Shown: piece after piece, positions 26,813 through 36,673 of the stretch
Position numbering within the stretch: the stretch's first letter is position 1
How the letters are laid out: each line of letters opens with the position of its first letter
From: Butyrivibrio sp. NC2002
GTDB lineage: Bacteria; Bacillota; Clostridia; Lachnospirales; Lachnospiraceae
Direction: 5' to 3'
Length of the DNA stretch: 64,000 bases
Assembly (NCBI RefSeq): GCF_000702265.1
Contig: NZ_KL370880.1
Coordinates: 679,149-743,148 of the forward strand
Notes under the pieces: generated by a model
The model's input: only the letters and a program-made list of their open reading frames with translations
What the model was told of the DNA's origin: nothing
Database searches by the model: none
Position numbers and translations under genes: made by a program

Positions 26813-28027
26813 ATGGAATATCTGAAAACTGCATTTTTAAGTATAAAACAAAATAAAGGAAGATCATTCCTTACCATGCTCGGTATCATCATCGGAATAG
26901 CGTCGGTTATTACCATACTGGCTATCGGTAATGGAATGAAGGCTTATGTAAACAGAAGTCTGGATGATTTTACATCCGGCGCCGTTACGATCAATATTGA
27001 TCAGAAAAAGACAAGTAAGTTTTTGACGATAAGCCAGTTAAAACAGATTGAGGAGGTTACTCCTGAGGCTTATGGAATAACTCCTTCTTTTTCAACATAC
27101 GCAAATCTCACGGATAATACCGATTTCTATTGTAGTGTTAAGGGTGGAACTCCTGTTATAGCAAGGGATTCCTCTCACGGCATATGCAAGGGAAGGTTTT
27201 TTAGAGATGATGATGTTGAATCAGCTTCACTTGTATGCGTGACAACCCAGCAGTCGGCGATCTTGCTGTTTGGAACAGATGATGTTCTGGATAAGACTAT
27301 TTCTATCGAAGTTGAGGGTAAAAGCGTTGAACTGACAATAATCGGTGTACTGAAAAGCTCCGATGAAGATGTTGCCCAGGCCAAAGCTGCGAGAAAGAAG
27401 GGTGAACAGTACTACTATATAATTGAATTCTTTGTGCCCTATACGATAATGACTCAGAAGTTCAATATTGCAAGTGAAAACTTTACAAGCTTTGCAATTT
27501 ACACACAGCAGGGACAGGCCGATGATACAGCCATGAAGGTGAAGAGTATTGTGGAAAATATGCTGGATCTTCGAGGAGAAGGAGCGGTCGTTATTGAGTC
27601 CTTTGCAAGTATAGCGGGTGCTTATAACAAGATCCTGAATATTGTTACGATGGTAGTTGCACTAATAGCAGCGATATCTCTGCTTGTAGGTGGTATCGGA
27701 GTCATGAACATCATGACGGTTTCGGTTACGGAAAGAACAAGAGAGATCGGAATCAAAAAGTCTCTCGGAGCAAAGACTGCATATATCATGATCCAGTTCT
27801 TGACAGAGTCTGCACTTATTACACTTATAGGCGGATTTATCGGGATGGCTATGGGAGCTCTCTTTACTAAAATAGCAAGTAATTTCATGTCTTTTCCGCC
27901 TGTGATCGATCCTATGAATGTTCTGCTGGTAGTTGCTATATCTGTGGCAGATGGTATATTTTTCGGGATTTATCCTGCAAAAAGGGCTGCAAAAATGAGT
28001 CCGATCGATGCTTTGAAACAGGAATAA
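26813..28027 (+). CDS. MacB/FtsX-type ABC permease 2
   Basis: 404 residues, clearly paralogous to the preceding permease and starting 3 bases after its stop. TM1 has TMLGIIIGIASVITILAIG; signature GGIGVMNIMTVSVTERTREIGIKKSLGA precedes the last two helices. The extracytoplasmic domains of the two permeases differ strongly, which fits two non-identical halves of one exporter sharing the single ATPase and adaptor. Confidence 0.92.
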   Translation: MEYLKTAFLSIKQNKGRSFLTMLGIIIGIASVITILAIGNGMKAYVNRSLDDFTSGAVTINIDQKKTSKFLTISQLKQIEEVTPEAYGITPSFSTYANLTDNTDFYCSVKGGTPVIARDSSHGICKGRFFRDDDVESASLVCVTTQQSAILLFGTDDVLDKTISIEVEGKSVELTIIGVLKSSDEDVAQAKAARKKGEQYYYIIEFFVPYTIMTQKFNIASENFTSFAIYTQQGQADDTAMKVKSIVENMLDLRGEGAVVIESFASIAGAYNKILNIVTMVVALIAAISLLVGGIGVMNIMTVSVTERTREIGIKKSLGAKTAYIMIQFLTESALITLIGGFIGMAMGALFTKIASNFMSFPPVIDPMNVLLVVAISVADGIFFGIYPAKRAAKMSPIDALKQE

Positions 28028-28084
28028 GGAGTGATCATTGGTCAAACTTAAGAGGCTCTGAATCCTTTATTTGGGATAGAATTG

Positions 28085-28093
28085 TGATATAAT
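28085..28093 (+). promoter_or_regulatory. extended -10 promoter of the DUF5717-like operon
   Basis: TGATATAAT fits an extended -10 (TGN plus TATAAT at 28088-28093), about 34 bases before the GTG start; no good -35 is visible. Confidence 0.5.
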
Positions 28094-28126
28094 GATATAT
28101 ATTATGATTTTTGGGGACTTGAGTGT

Positions 28127-31100
28127 GTGAATAGTATTGTTGAGCGTCTGCTTAAAGGTCAGTTTGAATATTATGAGAGAAATTTAAGCTTCTCTATGCC
28201 TCGCCTGGAATTAAACATTAAACCGGGGGAGGTTTGTGAGGGGAGCTTTACTTTGTATGGCCCCAGGGACAGAGTTGTGCAGGGGTCTATTTTTTCGTCT
28301 GAAATCAGAATGGAGATAATAACCGCTGAATTTTCAGGATCGGAATTTGAAGTGGCATACAGATTTAACGGCAAGGGCTTAAGTGCCGGAGATGTGCTCA
28401 AAGGAGACTTTAACGTGATCTCCAACCAGGGAGAGTATCAGCTTCCTTTTGTCGTTAATGTAGAGATAAGTCATGTGATGTCAAGCATGGGTGCCATCAG
28501 AAACATGTTTCACTTTGTCAATCTGGCCAAGACTGATTGGGATGAAGCCAGAAAGCTGTTTTATTCTGATGAATTCATAGAAGTTTTTTCTGATAATGAC
28601 TCTGAGTACGAGAGCCTCTACAGGGGACTTTCTGCTATTAATATGTCAGATGCCAACATGGAAGAGTTCCTTATCTCCATAAAAAAGAAACAGCCGATCA
28701 CTTATATTCCGGACAGAACCATTGTTGAAGTGGACAATCCGTCTGCTGTATCAGAGCATACAGTAATGCTTGCGAGAAACGGCTGGGGATATACTCATCT
28801 GGAGGTGGAATTCGACGGAGACTTTTTATCTTCTGACACATACATTCTAACGGATAATGATTTTCTTGGGAATAACTGTTATTACAAGTTTAGGGTGGAT
28901 TCTTCAAAACTCCATGACGGAAATAATTATGGCAGGGTGATTTTCAGAAGCGCATATAACGAAGTTGTGATTCCTGTGACAGTAAGAGTCAATCTTGGAA
29001 TATCACATCTGTCCGCTGCTGAGATGGAGAAAAAGAAGCTTATTGTTTCTCTTGTTAATCTTTATGAGAATTTCAGGAGCAAGAAGATAGGCTCCAGAGA
29101 GTGGCTGTCTGAGAGCGGAAAACTGGTAAATAAAATGAATGCGACAGATCCTAAAGATCCTGCATTCAGACTATATACAGCTCAGTATCTTATAACTGCA
29201 TCGAGAGAGAGCGAGGGCAAGTGGATTCTGGATCAGATGAGGGATTCTCTAGAGGATGAGCATACGGGTGATGACACTCTGTATTGCTACTACCTATATC
29301 TGACTACGCTGATAAGCAGGGAAGAGTCTGTGATAAATGATGTGACAAGACAGATGGAGGGAATTTTTTCAAGAAATCCCGACAACTGGCGAATAGCCTG
29401 GCTCCTTCTTTTTATCTCCGAGAGATATCTGAGTAGTCCGACCAGCAAATGGCTTATGCTGGAGGAGCAGTTTGAACACGGCTGCAGGAGCCCGATCCTG
29501 TATCTGGAAGCGTTAAATACAATACAGGAAACACCTACAATGCTCTCCAAGCTAAGCGATTTTGAACTCTATACTTTGGAGTATGGAGCTAAAAAGGATA
29601 TGCTTGCGCCGGTAGTGATCGACCAGGCTGTTTATATCGGACAAAGGGCAAGATATTACAACGAGAGACTTTGCAGGATCTTGATGAAGTGCAACGAGTT
29701 AAGGCAGGATAAGGATTCTCTTGAAGCGGTGTGTTCGCTGCTTATAAAGGGCAATCGTACTGATCCTGAGGCTTTTGACTGGTATGCAAAGGGCGTTGAT
29801 AATGAGATCCACATTACAAGGCTTTATGAGTATTACATGGCATCCATCTATGTGGACGAGGATGGGCTTTTACCATGTGATATATCCAAGATGGTCCTTA
29901 TGTTTTTCTCATATCAAAGTGATCTTGAATATGAGAAGAATGCTATCCTGTATAGATACCTGCATGAGCACAGGGATGAGTATCCGGACATATTTGACTC
30001 ATACAGATTGCAGATCGAGAAATTCCTTTTGGAGCAGCTTGATAAAGGCAGGATAAACAGAGACCTGGGATATCTCTACAGGAATATGCTGACAAGGCAG
30101 ATGGTAGATGCCAGCAACTGCGATAAAGTGCTTCGTGTTCTTTACAGCAACATGATAAGAACCGATGACAAGCGCATGAAAAAAGTTATTGTAGTATATG
30201 ACAAGCTTGAGGAGAGCCTTGAATATCCACTGGTTAATGGCGTCGCTTATGTGCCTCTCTACGGCACCGACTATGCTGTTTTCCTGGAGGATGATCACGG
30301 CAACAGATATGCGGAAGGCATTCCTTTTGAGAATGAAAAACTGATGCTTGCAGGACACCTTGGTCAATATGCGATACCGTATATTCAAAAAGGACCTGAG
30401 AGTCTGGAGCTGTTTTTGTGCGAGCTTGAGAAAAATACCTACACTATCACCATGGAAAATGTAGGCAGATACAGGGAACTGGCTGAGTCGGATATGCTCA
30501 GGAAAACGTGCAGGAGCAGGATCAGAGAGAGCCTTATCAGATTCTATTACGATAATGATTTTGAGAGACAGCTCTCAGAGTATATGGATGAGATACAGCT
30601 GATGGATCTGCCGACTTCCGACAGAGCAGGCATGTTTGAACTTATGGTAATGTCGGGGAATTACGACAAAGCCTATGACCTTATAAAAAACTTTGGCACA
30701 TATAAACTGGATGCAAGAATAGTAATGCGTATGTGCGGAAGACTTATGGATAAGGAGATGTTTGATAATAGCGAGTACAATTCGAGGATCGCATGGTATT
30801 CGTTCAAACAGTCCAAATATGATGAACAGCTTCTTACTTATCTGTGCGCCAATTATAGCGGAACTGTAAGAGAAATGAGGGATCTGTGGAAGGCAGCTAA
30901 TTCCTTCGGAATAGATACCTTTGACCTTACAAAGAGGATTCTGGTACAGATCCTTTATACGGGTGCACATATAGGAGACAAGATTTCGCTTTTCAGAGGA
31001 TATGTTATGAGAAGCGGCGGTGGAGATGATCTGGAGAAAGCGTTTATTACCCAGGCAGCTCACGACTATTTTGTCTATAACATGATAACTGACAGCTATA

Positions 31101-31708
31101 TCTTTGAGAGAATAGCTGCACTTGAAAAGCAGGGCGAAGAACTCCTTGATGTATGCAAGATGGCATACCTTATGAGTTTTACCGAAACACACAGGGATAA
31201 CGCAGGACCCGACAAGGAAATAGTAGCAAAATTCCTTAAGTCGCTGCTTTCTCAGAATATGTACTTTTCATTTTTTATGCATTATCTTGGAGAACTTCCG
31301 GAAATGCAGAGATTTTGTGATAAGACGATAATTGAATATCGCACGATGCCTGGAACCAAGTGTATCGTCCACTACCTGGGCGGCGCAGAGGACGACGGAG
31401 AATATCATACAGTTCAGATGCAGGAGATGTACCCCGGTATCTATGATGTTTCTTTTGTATTGTTCTTTGGAGAGCAGCTTCAGTACTACATTACCGAGGA
31501 GAGCTACGGCGGCCGCGGAGAGAAACTGACAGAGAGTGGAATGCTATCAAAGAGCGATATCGTTCAGGATATGATTACAGGCAGATATTCTATTATCAAT
31601 GACATCATGATAGGAAAAACTCTTCAGGATTATGACACAGTAGACAAGCTTCTGGCTGAGTATTATAAGAAGAGATTTATTACAAACAAATTATTTAGAA
31701 TGATATAA
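28127..31708 (+). CDS. DUF5717-like giant protein, first gene of an uncharacterised cluster
   Basis: 1193 residues, no signal peptide, no membrane helix. From memory it matches the Lachnospiraceae family DUF5717; function unknown. Residues about 1-300 look like two beta-sandwich domains (RLELNIKPGEVCEGSFTLYG; NPSAVSEHTVMLARNGWGYTHLEVEF). Residues about 300-1000 are helical repeats of TPR/SEL1 character (for example the FRLYTAQYLITASRESEGKW and NWRIAWLLLFISERY stretches), and the C-terminal part has a mixed fold. GTG start with GGGGAC 9 bases upstream. First of four tightly packed genes. Repeat and Ig-like architecture suggests a scaffold. Confidence 0.8.
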   Translation: MNSIVERLLKGQFEYYERNLSFSMPRLELNIKPGEVCEGSFTLYGPRDRVVQGSIFSSEIRMEIITAEFSGSEFEVAYRFNGKGLSAGDVLKGDFNVISNQGEYQLPFVVNVEISHVMSSMGAIRNMFHFVNLAKTDWDEARKLFYSDEFIEVFSDNDSEYESLYRGLSAINMSDANMEEFLISIKKKQPITYIPDRTIVEVDNPSAVSEHTVMLARNGWGYTHLEVEFDGDFLSSDTYILTDNDFLGNNCYYKFRVDSSKLHDGNNYGRVIFRSAYNEVVIPVTVRVNLGISHLSAAEMEKKKLIVSLVNLYENFRSKKIGSREWLSESGKLVNKMNATDPKDPAFRLYTAQYLITASRESEGKWILDQMRDSLEDEHTGDDTLYCYYLYLTTLISREESVINDVTRQMEGIFSRNPDNWRIAWLLLFISERYLSSPTSKWLMLEEQFEHGCRSPILYLEALNTIQETPTMLSKLSDFELYTLEYGAKKDMLAPVVIDQAVYIGQRARYYNERLCRILMKCNELRQDKDSLEAVCSLLIKGNRTDPEAFDWYAKGVDNEIHITRLYEYYMASIYVDEDGLLPCDISKMVLMFFSYQSDLEYEKNAILYRYLHEHRDEYPDIFDSYRLQIEKFLLEQLDKGRINRDLGYLYRNMLTRQMVDASNCDKVLRVLYSNMIRTDDKRMKKVIVVYDKLEESLEYPLVNGVAYVPLYGTDYAVFLEDDHGNRYAEGIPFENEKLMLAGHLGQYAIPYIQKGPESLELFLCELEKNTYTITMENVGRYRELAESDMLRKTCRSRIRESLIRFYYDNDFERQLSEYMDEIQLMDLPTSDRAGMFELMVMSGNYDKAYDLIKNFGTYKLDARIVMRMCGRLMDKEMFDNSEYNSRIAWYSFKQSKYDEQLLTYLCANYSGTVREMRDLWKAANSFGIDTFDLTKRILVQILYTGAHIGDKISLFRGYVMRSGGGDDLEKAFITQAAHDYFVYNMITDSYIFERIAALEKQGEELLDVCKMAYLMSFTETHRDNAGPDKEIVAKFLKSLLSQNMYFSFFMHYLGELPEMQRFCDKTIIEYRTMPGTKCIVHYLGGAEDDGEYHTVQMQEMYPGIYDVSFVLFFGEQLQYYITEESYGGRGEKLTESGMLSKSDIVQDMITGRYSIINDIMIGKTLQDYDTVDKLLAEYYKKRFITNKLFRMI

Positions 31709-31721
31709 GGATGTGTAAGTA

Positions 31722-33029
31722 ATGTCGTTACTTAGGGAGGGAAAAACTGCAAGAAGATATGTGCTTGGATACGATCTGGGGGAGGAAACTTCGCAGATCA
31801 GTTTCCTTGCTTCGGATTCAGACCTTCCGGAGACTTTATCAACTCTGGCAGGAGCTGAGAGCTATAACATACCTACGGTTTTATGCAAGAGAGCAGAGGT
31901 TAACCAGTGGTTCTACGGAAAGGATGCGCTTTCCAAAATAGAAAACGAAGCCGGAATCAGAGTGGACCATCTCATTGAAAGAGCCAGATCCGGAAACAGA
32001 GTGGATGTTGACGGAACAGGCTACGATCCTGTTTCGCTGCTTACTCTTTTCATAAAAAGAACACTGTCTCTTTTATCCATGGAGATGTCTATGGATATGG
32101 TTGATGCAATAGTGTTTACCACAGGAACCATGGACGCAAGGATGATCGAGGTTCTATCTGAGGTGACAGGTGCACTAGCGCTTCCGGTTAAAAATATCTT
32201 TTATCAGAGCTATGAAGACAGCCTTTACAACTATATGCTCTATCAGCCGGAGGATCTCATAACTCATGCATCTACCGCCTGTGATTTTAATTTTGGCAGC
32301 ATGACTGTATATGACATGAAGCTAAATCACAGAACGTCTCCCATAGTTGTTACCATAGAGAAAACATCTTACGACGGGATGGCACTTCCCGAGGGAGCTT
32401 TTTCAAGTAATCCAGAGAGAAAGGGAGAGCAGATAAAGAAGCTTGATGAAAAGTTTCTTGAATTCTGTTCAAGATATATGGACGGCAGGATTGTAAGCTC
32501 GGTATTTCTCCTTGGTGAGGGATTCAGGGAACAGTGGATGCAGCAGTCTCTTGAGTTTTTGTGCAGAACAAGACGTGTTTTCCAGGGGAATAATCTCTTT
32601 AGTAAAGGTGCAAGTATTGCTGCAAGAGAAAAGGTCGGCCCTTCCGGAAGACTGGATAAATACGTGCTTCTTGATGAGGATAAGCTTAAATCCAATCTGG
32701 GATTCATGGTCAAAAAGCAGGGAAAAGAAGTATATCATGCGCTTCTTGATGCAGGCGAAAACTGGTATGACGTCAAAAAGAGCCTTGATATAATTTTGGA
32801 ACTTGAAGCTTTTTTGGAGATAATCGTTTCTCCTCTTACAGGCGGTGAAAAGAGAATTCACAGGATAGAGATGGATTCTCTTCCGATGAGACCTGCCAGA
32901 ACTACAAGACTTAGGCTGAATCTGACTATGAAGTCGTCAAAGACAGTTGTATTACACATTGAAGATATGGGATTTGGTGAGTTGTTTGAATCATCAGGTC
33001 AGACCTTTACAGAGGAAATATCGGTATGA
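31722..33029 (+). CDS. DUF5716-like protein with actin/Hsp70-like ATPase fold
   Basis: 435 residues. The N-terminus YVLGYDLGEETSQISFL resembles the phosphate-1 loop of the Hsp70/actin superfamily; CDFNFGSMTVYDM sits where phosphate-2 is expected and VFLLGEGF where the adenosine loop is expected, as in DUF5716 family proteins I recall. Residues after about 350 form a beta-rich C-terminal part (TTRLRLNLTMKSSKTVVLHIEDMGF) like a substrate-binding domain. Starts 13 bases after the giant gene; its stop overlaps the next start by 4 bases (ATGA). Chaperone-like or filament role is inference. Confidence 0.8.
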   Translation: MSLLREGKTARRYVLGYDLGEETSQISFLASDSDLPETLSTLAGAESYNIPTVLCKRAEVNQWFYGKDALSKIENEAGIRVDHLIERARSGNRVDVDGTGYDPVSLLTLFIKRTLSLLSMEMSMDMVDAIVFTTGTMDARMIEVLSEVTGALALPVKNIFYQSYEDSLYNYMLYQPEDLITHASTACDFNFGSMTVYDMKLNHRTSPIVVTIEKTSYDGMALPEGAFSSNPERKGEQIKKLDEKFLEFCSRYMDGRIVSSVFLLGEGFREQWMQQSLEFLCRTRRVFQGNNLFSKGASIAAREKVGPSGRLDKYVLLDEDKLKSNLGFMVKKQGKEVYHALLDAGENWYDVKKSLDIILELEAFLEIIVSPLTGGEKRIHRIEMDSLPMRPARTTRLRLNLTMKSSKTVVLHIEDMGFGELFESSGQTFTEEISV

Positions 33030-33856
33030 GCGGAATTATTCTGTGCGTAGGGCAGTATGCGAAAAGACCCTACTACCTTGAAAAAATAGGGCGAAGAATC
33101 TACTCGATAGAGGAGCTGTGCTATTGCATAGCCCAAAACGCCTTCATGATAGACACAGACTTTTTTGAGATGGATATGGTTGACTGGATCGGCAATGAGC
33201 TGGGGCTTGTTAAGCTATCAGATGAGCTTAGGACCATGCTTATTCACAATTGCTCTGCAGCATCATTTGTGGGCATGATAATGGATTATGTCGGTTATCT
33301 TCCCAAAGATGAAGTACAGAGGATTGAGGATGTCCTTAGGGGAAATGCAGATATGGACATCTATGAAAAGAGAATGTCCAGAGCAGAGTATCTTATGAAG
33401 GAAGGACATCTCCAGCAGGCTTTTGACGAGTATGAATATCTGTGGCGACACATGCCTGAGATGGATAAAAATGTTAAGGCTAAGATTGAGCACAATGAAG
33501 CGGTCATGTATGCACATCTTTTTATGTATGAGAGAGCCGGGGAACTCTTCTACAGAGCATGGGAAGATGGCGGGGATGATGAGTCATATCTTGGATTTTT
33601 GGCAAGTAAAAGGATGACGCTTGACGAACGTGAATATGTGACATTTGTATCAGAGCACAAAGAGGCACATGCTCTGTCTCTTAAGCTTGAGCAGAGAATG
33701 GATGAAGCAAGTGACCTCTATGATGCCAGCGGAGCAAATATCAAGCTCAGAAGCATAGAGCTATACAGAAGCGGCTCCAAGATGAGCGAATATTATGAAG
33801 AAATAGATAAGATAACCGAGGACATGAAGGCAGAGTACAGAGACCTTGTGAAATAA
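33026..33856 (+). CDS. TPR-like protein of the DUF5716/5717 cluster
   Basis: 276-residue soluble protein overlapping the previous gene by 4 bases. The N-terminal 100 residues (YYLEKIGRRIYSIEELCYCIAQNAFMI) are a compact helical domain; residues about 110-200 contain TPR-like helix pairs (RAEYLMKEGHLQQAFDEYEYLW; EAVMYAHLFMYERAGELFYRAW). The C-terminus is a charged helix. Not recognised as a named family. Overlap with the actin-like gene points to a shared complex. Confidence 0.8.
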   Translation: MSGIILCVGQYAKRPYYLEKIGRRIYSIEELCYCIAQNAFMIDTDFFEMDMVDWIGNELGLVKLSDELRTMLIHNCSAASFVGMIMDYVGYLPKDEVQRIEDVLRGNADMDIYEKRMSRAEYLMKEGHLQQAFDEYEYLWRHMPEMDKNVKAKIEHNEAVMYAHLFMYERAGELFYRAWEDGGDDESYLGFLASKRMTLDEREYVTFVSEHKEAHALSLKLEQRMDEASDLYDASGANIKLRSIELYRSGSKMSEYYEEIDKITEDMKAEYRDLVK

Positions 33857-33898
33857 ATGCGCATTAAGCGGATTATATGAAAAAATTGGGGAGATTAG

Positions 33899-35095
33899 AT
33901 GGGGTTCTTTGATTTATTCAGAAAAAAAGACAGTCGTGTTGCAGACAGATCTAACCAACACGAGATAGAAAACTGGAATGACATCGTCTATACCAGAAAA
34001 GATATAGATATGGATGATCCGGTTCAGAGAAGAGAGTATGTTGAAAACTGTCTTCAGCAGATGGCTGAGGCCAGCAAAGACCTGGAATCTCTTCAGTTTG
34101 AGTATCGTGTCGTAACCTCACATCTAAGAGATATGGAGGAGATAGATGCGCTTCCTCCGGAGCAGAGAGCTGAAGTAAACAGATGTGCTGAGCGAATTCT
34201 TGACAGCGAAGACATGCAGAAGAATTTCAATAAGCGCAAAAGCAGAATGTCAGATGCGGAGTTCGAGAGGATGGAGCGCCTTGAAAGTGGCGTAAAAAAA
34301 GGTGTAGAGAGTCTTAGGGAAGCGGAAGAATATCAGAAAAAGGTAAAGAATGACTTAAGGCGTCTTGATTCAGAGAGGCAGGCTCAGGAATACAGAAGGG
34401 CTGAAATAGAGATATCAAATGACAATATGCAAAAGCTGATGATCGTCGTTGCTGTGGCACTTGGGGTTATAACAGTAGTACTTCTTGCATTGTCAATAGC
34501 GCTTGATCTTAATGTTATCTACGGATATATGGTGGCAATCCTTGTTGCTTCATTGTCTTTTATGGCGCTCAACCAGAAGATACATGAGTCAAGAAAGGAG
34601 AAGAAGGTCGTCCTTAATACTATCGCAAGAATTATACAGCTTCAGAATACGGTTAAGATAAGATACGTAAACAATAGAAATCTTATAGACTATGAGTGCT
34701 TGAAATACGGAGTAGATAATTCAAAACAGCTTTTTCAGCTCTACAACAAGTACCTGCAGGAAAAGGCAGAGAGAGAAAGATATGCAGAAGCTGCAAAACA
34801 GCTTAATGTAAATCAGAGAGCTCTTGTTTTTGAATTAAGAAAATACAGGATAAAGGATCCTGAAATATGGATCCATCAGGCAATAGCACTGGTCAATCAC
34901 AATGAAGAGGTTGAGATAAGGCATGCACTTGTATCGCAGAGGCAGTCACTTAGAAAACAGATGGACTATAACAGAGAAGTGGTTGCGGGCAATGCCAAGG
35001 CTGAAGTGGAGGATCTTGTAAAACAGTATCCTGTTTACAGACAGGAAATCCTTGATATGGTTTCAAGATATGAGAACAGGTATCCGGATGCTTAG
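33899..35095 (+). CDS. coiled-coil membrane protein of the DUF5716/5717 cluster
   Basis: 398 residues. A charged coiled coil (about 45-175) is followed by two adjacent membrane helices (about 178-225, LMIVVAVALGVITVVLLALSI and YMVAILVASLSFMAL) and a second cytosolic coiled coil (about 230-395). Both termini are predicted inside. This gives the cluster a membrane anchor. ATG 33899 follows GGGGAG. Function unknown. Confidence 0.82.
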   Translation: MGFFDLFRKKDSRVADRSNQHEIENWNDIVYTRKDIDMDDPVQRREYVENCLQQMAEASKDLESLQFEYRVVTSHLRDMEEIDALPPEQRAEVNRCAERILDSEDMQKNFNKRKSRMSDAEFERMERLESGVKKGVESLREAEEYQKKVKNDLRRLDSERQAQEYRRAEIEISNDNMQKLMIVVAVALGVITVVLLALSIALDLNVIYGYMVAILVASLSFMALNQKIHESRKEKKVVLNTIARIIQLQNTVKIRYVNNRNLIDYECLKYGVDNSKQLFQLYNKYLQEKAERERYAEAAKQLNVNQRALVFELRKYRIKDPEIWIHQAIALVNHNEEVEIRHALVSQRQSLRKQMDYNREVVAGNAKAEVEDLVKQYPVYRQEILDMVSRYENRYPDA

Positions 35096-35150
35096 ATTCC
35101 CGGTTTTCATCATAAAAACAAAATTTTTTTTCATAATGTATAGTTATAAT

Positions 35151-35181
35151 ATGCCGCATACGTTATAATGTTATGCGGCAT
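35151..35181. other. hairpin between coiled-coil gene and purB
   Basis: ATGCCGCATA (35151-35160) pairs with TATGCGGCAT (35172-35181); TATAAT boxes lie just before (35145-35150) and inside the loop. Could be a terminator of the upstream operon or part of the purB promoter region. No purine riboswitch pattern was recognised. Confidence 0.5.
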
Positions 35182-35239
35182 TTATAGAGTTTTAAAATAA
35201 AACTCTTAAGTTAGTTTAGTTGCAACATAGGAGGAGAAA

Positions 35240-36673
35240 ATGAGTACAGATCGTTACACAAGCCCACTTTCAGAGAGATATGCAAGCAAAGAGATGCAAT
35301 ATATCTTTTCACAGGACATGAAGTTCAAAACATGGAGAAAACTGTGGATCGCTCTTGCAGAGATTGAAAAGGAACTGGGACTAAACATAACTGATGAGCA
35401 GATTGAGGAGCTTAAGGCACACAGCGAAGATATCAATTATGATGTTGCCAAGGCTCGTGAAAAGGAAGTTCGTCATGATGTTATGAGTCACGTTTATGCT
35501 TATGGACAGCAGTGCCCCAAGGCAGCAGGAATCATCCATCTGGGTGCCACAAGCTGCTATGTTGGTGATAACACAGATATAATCATTATGACTGAGGCTC
35601 TTAAGCTTGTAAGAAAGAAGCTTATTAATGTTATCGCATCACTTGCTGCTTTTGCAGACGAATACAAGGATCTGCCCACACTTGGATTTACTCATTTTCA
35701 GCCGGCTCAGCCTACAACAGTAGGAAAAAGAGCTTCACTCTGGCTTCAGGACTTTACGATCGATCTTGAGGACCTTGACTATGTGCTTGATAATATGAAG
35801 CTTCTTGGCTCAAAGGGAACAACAGGAACACAGGCTTCCTTCCTTGAACTCTTTGACGGAGACCTTGATAAGGTTGATAAGCTTGATCCCATGCTTGCTA
35901 AGAAGATGGGATTTGCCGGATGTATGGCGGTTTCAGGTCAGACATACAGCAGAAAGATTGATATGAAGGTTGTCAATGTCCTTGCAGGCATAGCTTCTTC
36001 TGCAACTAAGATGGCCCAGGATATCAGACTTCTTCAGCATCTTAAAGAGGTTGAGGAACCTCATGAAGCAAAGCAAATCGGTTCATCTGCTATGGCTTAT
36101 AAGAGAAATCCCATGAGAAGTGAGAGAATCTGTTCTCTTTCAAGATATGTGATCGTTGATACGCTTAATCCTGCAATCACAGAGATTTCACAGTGGTTTG
36201 AGAGAACACTTGATGACTCAGCTAATAAGAGACTTTCAATTCCTGAAGGCTTCCTTGCAATAGACGGTATCCTTGATCTGTGCATGAATGTTACAGACGG
36301 ACTTGTAGTTTATCCCAAGGTTATCGAGAAGCGCCTTATGTCAGAGCTTCCGTTCATGGCTACAGAGAATATCATGATGGATGCAGTTAAGCTTGGCGGT
36401 AACCGACAGGAACTTCATGAGAAGATTAGAGAGCTTTCCATGATAGCAGGTGACCACGTTAAGAAGGAAGGCAAAGATAATGACCTCCTTGAAATGATAG
36501 TAAAAGATCCCGCTTTCCATATGACTGAGGAGAAGATCAAAGAGTGCATGGATCCAAAAAAATACACAGGATGCAGTGCACACCAGGTTGAGAAATTCCT
36601 TGCAGAAGTTGTTAAACCTATCCTTGATGCAAATAAGGAAGATCTGGGCCTTAGGGCGGAAATAAATGTATAA
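35240..36673 (+). CDS. purB: adenylosuccinate lyase
   Basis: Catalyses two steps of purine synthesis: cleavage of SAICAR and of adenylosuccinate. The 477-residue protein shows the fumarase/aspartase superfamily signature GSSAMAYKRNPMRSE and the HLGATSCYVGDN and TLGFTHFQPAQPTT motifs with catalytic residues. GGAGGAG precedes the ATG. The last 8 bases overlap the start of the secreted GH114-like gene. purA, the partner enzyme, lies 25 kb downstream. Confidence 0.96.
   Translation: MSTDRYTSPLSERYASKEMQYIFSQDMKFKTWRKLWIALAEIEKELGLNITDEQIEELKAHSEDINYDVAKAREKEVRHDVMSHVYAYGQQCPKAAGIIHLGATSCYVGDNTDIIIMTEALKLVRKKLINVIASLAAFADEYKDLPTLGFTHFQPAQPTTVGKRASLWLQDFTIDLEDLDYVLDNMKLLGSKGTTGTQASFLELFDGDLDKVDKLDPMLAKKMGFAGCMAVSGQTYSRKIDMKVVNVLAGIASSATKMAQDIRLLQHLKEVEEPHEAKQIGSSAMAYKRNPMRSERICSLSRYVIVDTLNPAITEISQWFERTLDDSANKRLSIPEGFLAIDGILDLCMNVTDGLVVYPKVIEKRLMSELPFMATENIMMDAVKLGGNRQELHEKIRELSMIAGDHVKKEGKDNDLLEMIVKDPAFHMTEEKIKECMDPKKYTGCSAHQVEKFLAEVVKPILDANKEDLGLRAEINV

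Noticed and set aside
30575..31192. 205-residue open frame on the minus strand
   Set aside because: Lies inside the giant DUF5717-like gene; composition and lack of a ribosome site fit an antisense shadow.
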